Position numbers and translations under genes: made by a program. From Bacteroidota bacterium (lineage in GTDB: Bacteria > Bacteroidota > Bacteroidia > B-17B0 > Aurantibacillaceae), in the NCBI GenBank assembly GCA_947450025.1, contig CANFTW010000011.1:1-64000 (forward strand): DNA of 64,000 nucleotides. The letters are read 5' to 3'. Positions 53,837 to 61,635 of this stretch are shown piece after piece; the stretch's first letter is position 1, and each line of letters starts with the position of its first letter. Below the pieces are notes generated by a model. The model was given only the letters and a program-made list of their open reading frames with translations. It searched no databases and was not told the DNA's origin.

Positions 53837-54232
53837 ATGAGCTACAAAACATTTGAGCTAACAATAACCATTCTTCCAAATGATATTGATGAGAATGGCC
53901 ATGTCAATAATATCACCTATTTAAAATGGGTTCAAGACATTGCTATAGCACATTGGACAAAAGTAGCGACGCCTGACATGAAAGCTCAACTATTATGGGT
54001 GGTAAGCAGACACGAAATTGATTATTTAAAATCAGCTTATTTACACAGTCATTTAATTGCAAAAACATGGGTTGTAGAGCCAAGCGGGGCTAAATCCGAC
54101 CGCTATGTAGAGATTATAGACTTAGAAAATAATACCATTATTACAAAAATAAAAACCACTTGGTATTTGCTAGATGCAACAAGTAAAAGACCAAAACGAA
54201 TTGAAGCAGATATTACTAAAGTATTTCAATAA
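53837..54232 (+). CDS. acyl-CoA thioesterase, 4HBT (hotdog) family
   Basis: The 131-residue single hotdog domain has the family pattern N-D-I-D-E-N-G-H-V-N-N (about 14-24), in which the Asp/His/Asn region carries the catalytic acid. YLKWVQDIAIAHW and SRHEIDYLKSAYLHS follow. Enzymes of this type hydrolyse acyl-CoA thioesters in the cytoplasm; chain-length preference cannot be read from the sequence. The stop codon overlaps the start of the next gene by one base. Confidence 0.88.
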   Translation: MSYKTFELTITILPNDIDENGHVNNITYLKWVQDIAIAHWTKVATPDMKAQLLWVVSRHEIDYLKSAYLHSHLIAKTWVVEPSGAKSDRYVEIIDLENNTIITKIKTTWYLLDATSKRPKRIEADITKVFQ

Positions 54233-54708
54233 TGAAGGCATCTAGTATTAGCGAATTAAAAAAAGAATTAAATGAATTGCCAGCAAAACAATTGATGGAA
54301 TTATGCTTGCATTTAGCGAAATATAAAAAAGACAATAAAGAGTTTTTAGATTATTTATTATTTCAAGCTCATGATAAAGAGAGTTTTGTACGCTTAGTTA
54401 AGCAGGAAATAGATGAACATTTTACGGAATTAAAATTTCAATCCAATTTATATTACGTCAAAAAAAGTTTGAGAAAACTTCTACGCATCATTACAAAATA
54501 TTGCAAATATATTGGTGATAAAGCCCTAGCGGCAGATTTACATATTTATTTTTGTCAAAAAATGAAATCATCAGGTATCCCCTATCACAAAAGTCAATTA
54601 TTAATAAACATGTATGAGCAACAAATTAAAAAAATAAATACACTCATTCAATCATTGCACGAAGATTTACAACAAGATTATTTAAATGATTTAGAAAAAA
54701 TCAATTAA
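54232..54708 (+). CDS. conserved all-helical hypothetical protein
   Basis: The 158-residue, strongly charged, alpha-helical protein has no signal peptide. The N terminus (ISELKKELNELPAKQLMELC) and the central part (LYYVKKSLRKLLRIITKYCK) suggest a helical-repeat fold. I recognise it as the kind of conserved hypothetical found in this phylum but know no function. It is translationally coupled to the thioesterase gene (start and stop share a base). Its 3' end overlaps the converging small exported-protein gene by four bases. Confidence 0.7.
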   Translation: MKASSISELKKELNELPAKQLMELCLHLAKYKKDNKEFLDYLLFQAHDKESFVRLVKQEIDEHFTELKFQSNLYYVKKSLRKLLRIITKYCKYIGDKALAADLHIYFCQKMKSSGIPYHKSQLLINMYEQQIKKINTLIQSLHEDLQQDYLNDLEKIN

Positions 54709-55091
54709 TAATGCATGTATAACTTTGTAGGTAAATTAGAAAGAGAGTATCCTGTATTAGCTGCACTATAAGGGCTATTCTCTATTCCTACATAGAATGA
54801 TTGATTGTTAAGTTTAGTAGTAGATTGAATACTAAAATGTCCATTAGCATCGGTTGTAGCTTTTTCAATAGTATATAAAGATCCCATACACTGTGATGAA
54901 TTACCTGAACTTTTTCCGTTACAGGCAGAAAGTAATATGACAACTCCTTCAACTCCTTTAGGATTTTTACTACTAAGTGAGTCATATACATAACCATCAT
55001 AAGAAATTTTACTCGTTTTTTTACATTTTGTACTAAAACAAAAAAACAAAAGCATAAATATAACGACACTTATTTTTATAAATAATCTCAT
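54705..55091 (-). CDS. small exported protein with carboxypeptidase-regulatory-like domain
   Basis: The 128-residue product has a hydrophobic export signal (1-20) followed by KCKK. The cysteine could be lipidated but the residue before it (Lys) is unusual for a lipobox. The mature part (about 28-128) has a beta-sandwich pattern, DGYVYDSLSSKNPKGVEGVV then TDANGHFSIQSTTKLNNQSF, typical of small carboxypeptidase-regulatory-like/transthyretin-type domains. Two internal cysteines may form a disulfide. The function is unknown. Confidence 0.65.
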   Translation of the reverse strand: MRLFIKISVVIFMLLFFCFSTKCKKTSKISYDGYVYDSLSSKNPKGVEGVVILLSACNGKSSGNSSQCMGSLYTIEKATTDANGHFSIQSTTKLNNQSFYVGIENSPYSAANTGYSLSNLPTKLYMHY

Positions 55092-55138
55092 AAGTCTTTT
55101 TTTAATCAGGTCCTATAAAGGTAATTAAAGTATTGATT

Positions 55139-55537
55139 TTAAGCATTATTTAACTCATATAATTCAATAGGTAAATCATCCGGATCTTTAAAAAATGTAA
55201 ATTTTCTTTCCGTAAATTCATCGATACGAATTGGCTCTGTTACAATATGGTGTTGATTCAAATACAAAATAGTATTTTCAAGATTGTCTACTCCAAAGGC
55301 AATATGCCTTAATCCACTTGCCTCTGGCTTAGAAACTCTTTTAGGTGGATTAGGAAATGAAAACAACTCAATAATATAAATTCCATTCAATGATAAATCT
55401 AGCTTATACGATTGTCGTTCTTTTCGATATACTTCACGAATAATCTCAAAGCCTAAAACATCGACATAAAATTTTTTAGAGGTCGTATAATCAGAACAAA
55501 TGATGGCTATATGATGAACTTGTTTTAAAATTTTCAT
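55139..55537 (-). CDS. VOC family protein (glyoxalase/YaeR-like)
   Basis: The 132-residue protein has a single vicinal-oxygen-chelate domain: VHHIAIICSDYTTSKKFYVD (about 6-25), then GLRHIAFGVDNLENTI (about 83-98), and a closing DPDDLPIELYEL. His and Glu residues at the usual metal positions are visible. The pattern is like YaeR/SMU1112c-type glyoxalase-fold proteins, whose substrate is unknown. It follows the HAD phosphatase gene by 7 bp, so the two are probably cotranscribed from 56174. Confidence 0.87.
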   Translation of the reverse strand: MKILKQVHHIAIICSDYTTSKKFYVDVLGFEIIREVYRKERQSYKLDLSLNGIYIIELFSFPNPPKRVSKPEASGLRHIAFGVDNLENTILYLNQHHIVTEPIRIDEFTERKFTFFKDPDDLPIELYELNNA

Positions 55538-55544
55538 ATAGCTT

Positions 55545-56174
55545 TTATAATAGTTTTAATTCCATTAGTAATGCCTCTATATCTTTTTCTTTTGGGACAA
55601 TATGAGCCTTTATTCCTGTTTTAAGCGCTCCTTGAATGTGTTGAGGAGAATCATCAAAAAAAATAGTTTCGTGTGCCTTTAAATGATTTTGCTGTAAGAC
55701 ATACTCAAATATTTCTGAATCAGGTTTACGCATTCCTATTCGACATGAATAATACACCTTTTCAAAAAATAGTTCTAAATTTTCATGTCCATGTTGTTTA
55801 AACAAATCCTCTTCTAATTGTTTAATATGAATTTCATTGGTATTGCTTAATAAAAACAAACGGTATCTTGATTTTAAATGGATTAACATGTTAAACCGAT
55901 GAATCGGAAAATCTAATAGCATGGCATTCCATGCCGATATCATCTCGGTTTTTGTAACAGTATCATTTAAGGATTTTTTTAATTCATTAAAAAAATCAGT
56001 TTCACTCATCTGTCCCTTATCAAATAAATCAAAAATTGTAGATTGTTGCAATTGCGTATAAATTGACTCGAAGGGTTTAGCGGAGAGCTTATTAAACTCT
56101 GCAATGGTTTTAGGAATATCGAGATTAAGTATAACCCCTCCTAAGTCGAAAATTATATTTTTTATTTCACTCAC
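55545..56174 (-). CDS. HAD family phosphatase, YihX-like
   Basis: The 209-residue HAD hydrolase has all motifs: I IIFDLGGVILNLD (8-20; Asp nucleophile present, while the second Asp is in a GGV context typical of the subgroup), II LFLLSNTNEIH, III KPDSEIFEY and IV IFFDDSPQHIQGA. The subgroup (HAD-IA) includes YihX, an alpha-glucose-1-phosphate phosphatase, but the substrate here is not determined. It is divergent from the tRNA gene, with back-to-back promoters. Confidence 0.9.
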   Translation of the reverse strand: MSEIKNIIFDLGGVILNLDIPKTIAEFNKLSAKPFESIYTQLQQSTIFDLFDKGQMSETDFFNELKKSLNDTVTKTEMISAWNAMLLDFPIHRFNMLIHLKSRYRLFLLSNTNEIHIKQLEEDLFKQHGHENLELFFEKVYYSCRIGMRKPDSEIFEYVLQQNHLKAHETIFFDDSPQHIQGALKTGIKAHIVPKEKDIEALLMELKLL

Positions 56175-56193
56175 AATATTTTGTTTATGTGCT

Positions 56194-56210
56194 ACAAATA
56201 TATATTTTTG
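56194..56210. promoter_or_regulatory. back-to-back -7 boxes for the HAD gene and the tRNA
   Basis: TATATTTGT on the minus strand (56194-56202) and TATTTTTG on the plus strand (56203-56210) both match TAnnTTTG and abut each other. A TTG at 56181-56183 lies 19 bp upstream of the plus box, the expected -33 spacing. Predicted start sites are about 30 bp apart. Confidence 0.6.
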
Positions 56211-56240
56211 CAGCCTAAACTCTTAAAATAGATTTTAGAT

Positions 56241-56314
56241 GCTCCTATAGCTCATTCGGTTAGAGCAACTGACTCATAATCAGTAGGTGCCTGGTTCGAT
56301 TCCAGGTGGGAGCA
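56241..56314 (+). tRNA. tRNA with CAU anticodon (elongator Met or Ile2)
   Basis: A full cloverleaf is visible: acceptor GCTCCTA/TGGGAGC, D arm GCTC/GAGC, anticodon stem ACTGA/TCAGT with loop CTCATAA, and T arm CCTGG/CCAGG with TTCGATT. The discriminator is A; CCA is not encoded. It is not the initiator, because G1-C72 is paired and the anticodon stem lacks the three G-C pairs. C4-G69 and C5-G68 are shared with E. coli tRNA-Ile2 (lysidine at 34), so elongator Met versus Ile2 cannot be settled by eye. Confidence 0.95.
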
Positions 56315-56315
56315 C

Positions 56316-56348
56316 AAAAAAGCCACTTGATAATCAAGTGGCTTTTTT
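56316..56348 (+). terminator. terminator of the tRNA gene
   Basis: A perfect 15-bp inverted repeat (56316-56330 and 56334-56348) around TAA begins one base after the tRNA discriminator's neighbouring C and ends in a T-run. Confidence 0.85.
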
Positions 56349-56371
56349 ATTTAAATACCTTTTTCAAATTA

Positions 56372-56712
56372 AGGAATGGTAAAATTGATTTGCGGATTAA
56401 CGGTTGCTGTTCCAAACGCATTTAATGTGAATGAGGCATTAGCTGTACTAAGCCAATTTCCAGTACTAGACCGTTAAATTTCCATCATTATCATACAATA
56501 CATAAACATAATCCGTTACGTGATGCATGTAATTGAACACAAAAATTTGATCCATATCATCTAATATCACATAGCGCAAACGGTATTTTAAATTAGCTAA
56601 ATTGGGCGTAATTCCAACAAACAAAGGCTGTGTCATCATCATTACTAATACTTTTTTACCCAAAACAGAAACAGGCAATGCATCATAGGAATAATTAACA
56701 GTGGGGTAAAGA
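56372..56712 (-). pseudogene. decayed 3' fragment of an unknown gene, frameshifted
   Basis: On the minus strand an open frame without a credible start runs from the end of the glycosyltransferase gene. It reads ...LYPTVNYSYDALPVSVLGKK... to YDNDGNLT and stops at 56466. Shifting one base at that point opens a second frame (STGNWLSTANASFTL...) to a stop at about 56373. Together they give about 110 residues of a beta-rich, C-terminal-looking fragment. I infer a 5'-truncated gene with one frameshift. No family is recognised. This stretch would otherwise be a gene-free gap of about 360 bp. Confidence 0.45.
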
Positions 56713-57462
56713 TTATTTTTTCTTAATATAAATTCTACTTTTTGCTAAGCCTAATTTATTAAAGAAGTGAGTAAATGACACCCCTAATACTCCCATTCCA
56801 TATTTTGCGCTTCGTCTGAAATTAATAGAACTCGCCTCTGGAAAATATTTAGTAGGACAAGTAATTTCTGCTATTTGAAAACCAGCATAAAAAATTTGAG
56901 AAATCATTTGATTATCAAACACAAAGTCATCTGAATTTTCGTGATAACTAATCGTCTCTAAAATCTCTCTATTAAAAGCTCTGTATCCAGTATGATACTC
57001 GCTTAATTTTTGATTGATTAATATATTTTGTGTTAAGGTTAAGCAGCGATTAAAGATGTATTTATACATTGGCATGCCACCTTTTAAAGCGCCTTTACCT
57101 AAAATACGAGAGCCAAATACGGATGGATATAACTCATTAGCAATGATATAACTCATGCTTTGAATTAATTTTGGCGTATACTGGTAATCTGGGTGTAACA
57201 TAATTACAATATCAGCTCCAATTTCTAAAGCTTTATCATAACATGTTTTTTGATTTCCACCATACCCTTTATTTTTTTCGTGACGAATCACGTGCTTAAT
57301 ACCTAATTGTCTCCCTACTTCGGTTGTATTATCCGTACTGTGATCATCAACTAATACCACGTCATCAACAATATCAAAAGGAATCTCATCATAAGTTCTT
57401 TTTAAAGTCAATGCTGCATTATAAGCAGGCAATACCACCACTATTTTTTTTCCGTTAATCAT
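56713..57462 (-). CDS. glycosyltransferase family 2 (DPM1-like)
   Basis: The 249-residue GT-A enzyme shows KIVVVLPAYNAALTLKRTYD, VVLVDDHSTDNT (nucleotide-binding Asp residues), VIRHEKNKGYGGNQKTCYD, and MLHPDYQY in place of the DxD motif, then EYHTGYRAFNRE. The pattern is close to dolichol- or polyprenol-phosphate sugar transferases, but no membrane anchor is present. The role is probably envelope glycan or lipid-linked sugar synthesis. The promoter TATTTTTG (57469-57476) lies six bases before the ATG. Confidence 0.9.
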   Translation of the reverse strand: MINGKKIVVVLPAYNAALTLKRTYDEIPFDIVDDVVLVDDHSTDNTTEVGRQLGIKHVIRHEKNKGYGGNQKTCYDKALEIGADIVIMLHPDYQYTPKLIQSMSYIIANELYPSVFGSRILGKGALKGGMPMYKYIFNRCLTLTQNILINQKLSEYHTGYRAFNREILETISYHENSDDFVFDNQMISQIFYAGFQIAEITCPTKYFPEASSINFRRSAKYGMGVLGVSFTHFFNKLGLAKSRIYIKKK

Positions 57463-57468
57463 ATCCTA

Positions 57469-57476
57469 CAAAAATA
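57469..57476 (-). promoter_or_regulatory. -7 box of the GT2 gene (TATTTTTG)
   Basis: The minus strand reads TATTTTTG, a full consensus match, six bases upstream of the ATG at 57462. It predicts a leaderless mRNA. Confidence 0.55.
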
Positions 57477-57538
57477 ACAAAGTTTATATAATTTGTATAC
57501 TTCTCATTAAAAAATATCCTTTAAATTAGACCCTGATA

Positions 57539-58957
57539 TTGAAAACAAAAGTATTACATAAATATTTACTGAAAGCGTATTTACCACCTTTTTTTCTTAC
57601 TCTCTTCATAGGGGTCTTTGTTTTCTTTTTAATATACGTATTTACCTACATGGATGACATTGTTGGTAAAGGCATGGGGGCTTGGGTGCTTACAAAGTTC
57701 TTTGCTTATTCCTTTATAACTTTTGTGCCAACAGCTATGCCACTGGCCGTTTTACTTTCTTCTATTATGACTTTTGGTAATTTGGCTGAGAATTATGAAT
57801 TAGCGGCTATGAAATCTTGCGGATTGTCCTTATTCAATATCATCAAACCCATTTTTGTATTTATTTTATTTTTAGCTGGCTTAACCTTTGTATTTAATAA
57901 TTTTATTTTACCAAATGTGATGCTTAAATCTTCGCGAATGTTATGGGATATTAGGCAAGCTAAACCAACTTTGAGCATTAAAGAAGGGGTTTATTACAGT
58001 CAATTAGATGGGTATTCGATTAAAGTGGGACAAAAAAGCAGAGATGGACAAACCCTATATAACTTAAGTATTTATGACCACTCCGATGGACTTGGAAATA
58101 ATATTCAACTCTATGCAGATAGTGGTCAAATGAAAACTTCGGCAGATACCAACTATCTTCAAATTCAACTCAATAGTGGCACTAGATATGAAGATATTGT
58201 TCAAAGCTCTGAGCACAAAAACACAAGGCCCTTAATGCAACTGCTTTACAAAGAACTCAATGTTAATGTTGACATGAGTAGTTTTAAAATGAAGCAAACC
58301 GAAGAAGAGTTATTTAAAGGCCATCATGAAATGATGAATGTTTGGCAAATTGCCAAAGAAATTGACACCATGAAAATGGAAATTGGTAAAAAACACCTTA
58401 TTTTAAAAAATCAGTTTACGAATTACTTTATTGCTCGCACCTTAAAATCATCAGAATTAAAAACGGCATACCAACCCATTACCACATTTTACGGAACATT
58501 GAATAAAGATGAATTTAGACGAAGTGTTGAAAATGCTCAAAATTTGGTAAGAAGTTCAAGCACTTATATCGATTCTATTAATGAAGAAATAACTGGCAAA
58601 GAGTTTACCATAATTGATTATTTGGTGGGTTGGCATAAAAAAATTAATATATCGTTTGCGGTGGTTGTCTTATTTTTTGTAGGAGCTTCTTTAGGGGCAA
58701 TTATCAGAAAAGGAGGTATGGGATTACCAGTTGTTGTGGCCGTCATCTTTTTTTTACTTTACTATGTTGTTTCTATCATTTATGAAGATTTAGTAATGGA
58801 AGGTGTTTACAATGTTGTTTTTGGAACATGGTTTCCTCTCTTTTTATTTTTACCATTAGGCATATTTTTAACCTATAAAGCCGCTAAAGATTCTGCTTTA
58901 TTCGACATGTCGGCATACTTAGAGCCTATTAAAAAATTATTTAAAAAGTCCAGCTAA
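57539..58957 (+). CDS. LptF/LptG family permease
   Basis: The 472-residue protein has a TTG start (57539); the next in-frame ATG would remove the first membrane helix. Transmembrane helices are at about 15-40, 55-85, 100-120 and, after a large periplasmic domain (about 125-370), at about 375-395, 405-425 and 435-455. This is the YjgP/YjgQ layout. LptF and LptG form the inner-membrane core of the lipopolysaccharide export ABC complex with LptB. Only one copy is here. The next gene, a glycosyltransferase, starts 8 bp later. Confidence 0.92.
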   Translation: MKTKVLHKYLLKAYLPPFFLTLFIGVFVFFLIYVFTYMDDIVGKGMGAWVLTKFFAYSFITFVPTAMPLAVLLSSIMTFGNLAENYELAAMKSCGLSLFNIIKPIFVFILFLAGLTFVFNNFILPNVMLKSSRMLWDIRQAKPTLSIKEGVYYSQLDGYSIKVGQKSRDGQTLYNLSIYDHSDGLGNNIQLYADSGQMKTSADTNYLQIQLNSGTRYEDIVQSSEHKNTRPLMQLLYKELNVNVDMSSFKMKQTEEELFKGHHEMMNVWQIAKEIDTMKMEIGKKHLILKNQFTNYFIARTLKSSELKTAYQPITTFYGTLNKDEFRRSVENAQNLVRSSSTYIDSINEEITGKEFTIIDYLVGWHKKINISFAVVVLFFVGASLGAIIRKGGMGLPVVVAVIFFLLYYVVSIIYEDLVMEGVYNVVFGTWFPLFLFLPLGIFLTYKAAKDSALFDMSAYLEPIKKLFKKSS

Positions 58958-58965
58958 TCTAAAAG

Positions 58966-60165
58966 ATGCGAATTCTTCAGTTATGCAATAAAGCTCCTTA
59001 TCCAGCCAACGACGGGAGTTCTATTGCCATATACACTTTAGCAGAAGGCTTAGCCGATAATGGTATTGAATTACACTTACTCCCTATCAACACCAAAAAA
59101 CATTTTAAACCAGATAATCAAGTGCCAGAGGAGTTTAAACTTAAAACGCATTACCAATCTGTATTTAAAAACACAAATACTAGTATTTTAGGGGCTTTCC
59201 TAAACTTGTTTACAAATCAATCTTATTTTGTTAGCCGATTTTATTTCAAAGAATATGAACATGCTTTAATCAAAAAATTAAAGGAGACTGCATTTGACAT
59301 CATTCAAATAGAAGGTGTTTTTATGGCGACTTACATTCCTATTATTAAAAAATATTCAAAGGCAAGCATCGTTTTACGAAGCCATAATGTTGAGCATCAA
59401 ATTTGGGAACGACATTTAGAAACAGAAAAAAATATCATTAAAAAAAATTACTTGCAACTTCAAAACAATCGCTTAAAATCCTTTGAAATCAGAGTCTTTA
59501 ATAAGGTTGATGCAATCATTACCATTACTGATGAAGACCGAAAAACGATATCTTCAATTTGTCCCAATACCTTATCGTATACTTGCTTAACAGGACTTAA
59601 TTTATTAAAGTATCCTAAAATTCATGAAGCCAAACAACCACAAACCTTATTTCATTTTGCATCGATGGATTGGATGCCAAATGTTGAATCGGTTGATTGG
59701 TTATTGAATGAGGTTTGGCCCTCTATAGCAAAACAACTACCTCAAACTAAATTAGTGATTGCTGGCAGAGGCATGCCCGAGCGCTTTAAAAAATTAAGTT
59801 CTTCAAACATCTCCATTATTGAGCAAGTAACCGATTCAAGAGATTTTTACAACACCTATGATGTAATGCTGGTTCCTTTATGGTCTGGTAGTGGCTTACG
59901 AATAAAATTAGTTGAAGGCTTAGCTTATGGAAAGCCAATGATTACTACTAGTATTGGGGCTGAAGGCATCCCTTATACTTCCCATAAAAATTTAATTATT
60001 GCCGATTCATCATCAGAGTTTTCGGAAGCTATCATCAACGTATTATCCGATGCCGCTTTAAAAAGTAACTTACAAGATGGTGCTAGAGCTTTGGCTGAAA
60101 AACATTTTGATTATAAAGCCATTGGCTTACAGCTAAAAGCTTTTTACCAAAGCCTTTGTCAATAA
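58966..60165 (+). CDS. glycosyltransferase family 4-like
   Basis: The 399-residue GT-B enzyme has an N-terminal acceptor domain (MRILQLCNKAPYPANDGSSI, then IVLRSHNVEHQIWERHL). Its C-terminal donor domain has FASMDWMPNVESVDWLLNEV, LVIAGRGMPE, YDVMLVPLWSGSGLRIKLVE and GKPMITTSIGAEGI, where the glutamate is the usual nucleotide-sugar contact. It probably builds a surface polysaccharide or modifies lipopolysaccharide, in keeping with its LptF/G neighbour. Sugar specificity is unknown. Confidence 0.92.
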   Translation: MRILQLCNKAPYPANDGSSIAIYTLAEGLADNGIELHLLPINTKKHFKPDNQVPEEFKLKTHYQSVFKNTNTSILGAFLNLFTNQSYFVSRFYFKEYEHALIKKLKETAFDIIQIEGVFMATYIPIIKKYSKASIVLRSHNVEHQIWERHLETEKNIIKKNYLQLQNNRLKSFEIRVFNKVDAIITITDEDRKTISSICPNTLSYTCLTGLNLLKYPKIHEAKQPQTLFHFASMDWMPNVESVDWLLNEVWPSIAKQLPQTKLVIAGRGMPERFKKLSSSNISIIEQVTDSRDFYNTYDVMLVPLWSGSGLRIKLVEGLAYGKPMITTSIGAEGIPYTSHKNLIIADSSSEFSEAIINVLSDAALKSNLQDGARALAEKHFDYKAIGLQLKAFYQSLCQ

Positions 60166-60194
60166 AAAAATCCCTCACCATTGGTGAAGGATTT
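60164..60194. terminator. bidirectional terminator
   Basis: AAATCC and TCACC (60168-60173, 60175-60179) pair with GGTGA and GGATTT (60183-60187, 60189-60194), with one mismatch and a three-base loop. An A-run on the left gives the U-tract for the minus-strand lipoprotein gene. Confidence 0.75.
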
Positions 60195-60215
60195 CTATAT
60201 ATATTATTTTAAATT

Positions 60216-60572
60216 TTATTTTAAAATCACAATTTTCTCAACCGATTTACCTTCTTCTAACTTAATAATTCCTACTCCGTCTAATGTATCCGAAACAGCT
60301 TTAATATCTAAAATAGCGGGTAATTTAAACGTATAGGTACTTACACCTGCTCCATCAGAAACACCTTGTGCTTTTAAATCAGCTTCAACCGTAGCACCAG
60401 TTGCTGTTTTTACATTAGCATATAATTTTACAGTAGCAGCTGGAATCACATTTCCATAAATATCTTGAGTGGTAATTTTTAATTTACAATCTGTCTTCTT
60501 TTGGCAAGAAGTATTAACTACCACAACAAATAAACCTAACGCTAAGGATGTTATAAATAATTTAAGTTTCAT
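60216..60572 (-). CDS. small lipoprotein with Ig-like/CRD-type domain
   Basis: The 118-residue product has a signal ending NTSC (C23), so it is probably lipidated. The mature part has a transthyretin/carboxypeptidase-regulatory-like pattern: LKITTQDIYGNVIPAATVKL, then a strand pair ending DLKAQGVSDGAG, and IVILK at the C terminus. The function is unknown. A minus-strand TATATTTG at 60613-60620 is a good -7 box with a predicted leader of about 35 bases. Confidence 0.7.
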   Translation of the reverse strand: MKLKLFITSLALGLFVVVVNTSCQKKTDCKLKITTQDIYGNVIPAATVKLYANVKTATGATVEADLKAQGVSDGAGVSTYTFKLPAILDIKAVSDTLDGVGIIKLEEGKSVEKIVILK

Positions 60573-60630
60573 TTTATTTTTATATTAATGATATTGGATT
60601 AATATTTGTACTCAAATATAAAATAAAAAA

Positions 60631-61476
60631 ATGAATAAAACCTACTTGAAAACTATATTATTGAGTCTAACCCTCATTTTAATGATTAAACTTGGCTTTT
60701 CTCAAACATTTTCAAAAGAAACCATCCTGATTTCTACTTCCTATGGAACGATGAAAATTAAGTTATTTAACGAAACACCTCAGCATCGCGATAATTTTTT
60801 AAAATTAGTGAAAGAGCATTTTTACGACAGCTTGCTATTTCATCGAGTGATACAGGATTTTATGATTCAGGGAGGCGACCCAGATAGTAAACATGCAGAA
60901 CCTGCAAAATTTTTGGGAGATGGGGATTTAAAATACACCATTCCTGCTGAGTTTGTACCTAGCCTATGCCACAAAAAAGGCATGTTGTGTGCTGCCAGAA
61001 ATGGAGATGATGTGAACCCCGAAAAAGCCTCATCGGCTTGCCAATTTTACATTGTGCAAGGTAAGATAAGAACCGATGAAGATTTAAAATCTTTTGAAAA
61101 ACGAATTAATAAACCCTTGATTTCAAAACTAAAAGAAGATGTGCTAAATAAGCCCGAAAACATTGCTTTAAAAGATAAGATTGATGGATTTAAGAAAGTC
61201 CAAAACAATGATAGCTTAATGGTGTATTACAAAACCTTAAATAAATTGGTGGATGAGGAATATGCTAAAACACCACACTATGCTTTTCCAGAAGCGCATA
61301 AAACCATTTACAAAACCATTGGAGGCACTCCGCATTTAGATAGCCAATACACTATTTTTGGCGAAGTGATTGAAGGCCTAGACGTGATTGATAAAATAGC
61401 CGCTGTTGGCAAAAACAAAGACGATAGACCTTTGATTGATATTAGAATGACGATTTCACTAATTGAAGATAAATAA
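60631..61476 (+). CDS. exported cyclophilin-type peptidylprolyl isomerase
   Basis: The 281-residue product has a signal peptide (1-24). The cyclophilin core is split: the first part has KIKLFNETPQHRDNFLKLV and LLFHRVIQDFMIQGGDPDSK (about 65-90, with the catalytic Arg in FHRV). The second has ASSACQFYIVQGK, and the last has QYTIFGEVIEGLDVIDKIA (about 240-258). An inserted helical segment of about 85 residues (about 145-230) lies between the last two, which is common in Bacteroidota homologues. It should assist folding in the periplasm. It stands alone. Confidence 0.92.
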   Translation: MNKTYLKTILLSLTLILMIKLGFSQTFSKETILISTSYGTMKIKLFNETPQHRDNFLKLVKEHFYDSLLFHRVIQDFMIQGGDPDSKHAEPAKFLGDGDLKYTIPAEFVPSLCHKKGMLCAARNGDDVNPEKASSACQFYIVQGKIRTDEDLKSFEKRINKPLISKLKEDVLNKPENIALKDKIDGFKKVQNNDSLMVYYKTLNKLVDEEYAKTPHYAFPEAHKTIYKTIGGTPHLDSQYTIFGEVIEGLDVIDKIAAVGKNKDDRPLIDIRMTISLIEDK

Positions 61477-61635
61477 GTAATTTTAAGAAACTAAAAAAGA
61501 CCATTAACATATACCAATCTTGCTACCCTCTGAGCGATTGGTTTCATTTTATGAGTCTTATATGCTAGTTAGCTGCAACCCTAAAAGACAGATTAAACTA
61601 TCGAACGAAGAATTAGTCTAAAAAAATAAAAAGGC

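Noticed and set aside
54788-55069. 93-residue minus-strand frame inside the small exported-protein gene
   Set aside because: It lies out of frame within a gene that has a signal peptide and a beta-sandwich pattern; the alternative peptide has no recognisable features.
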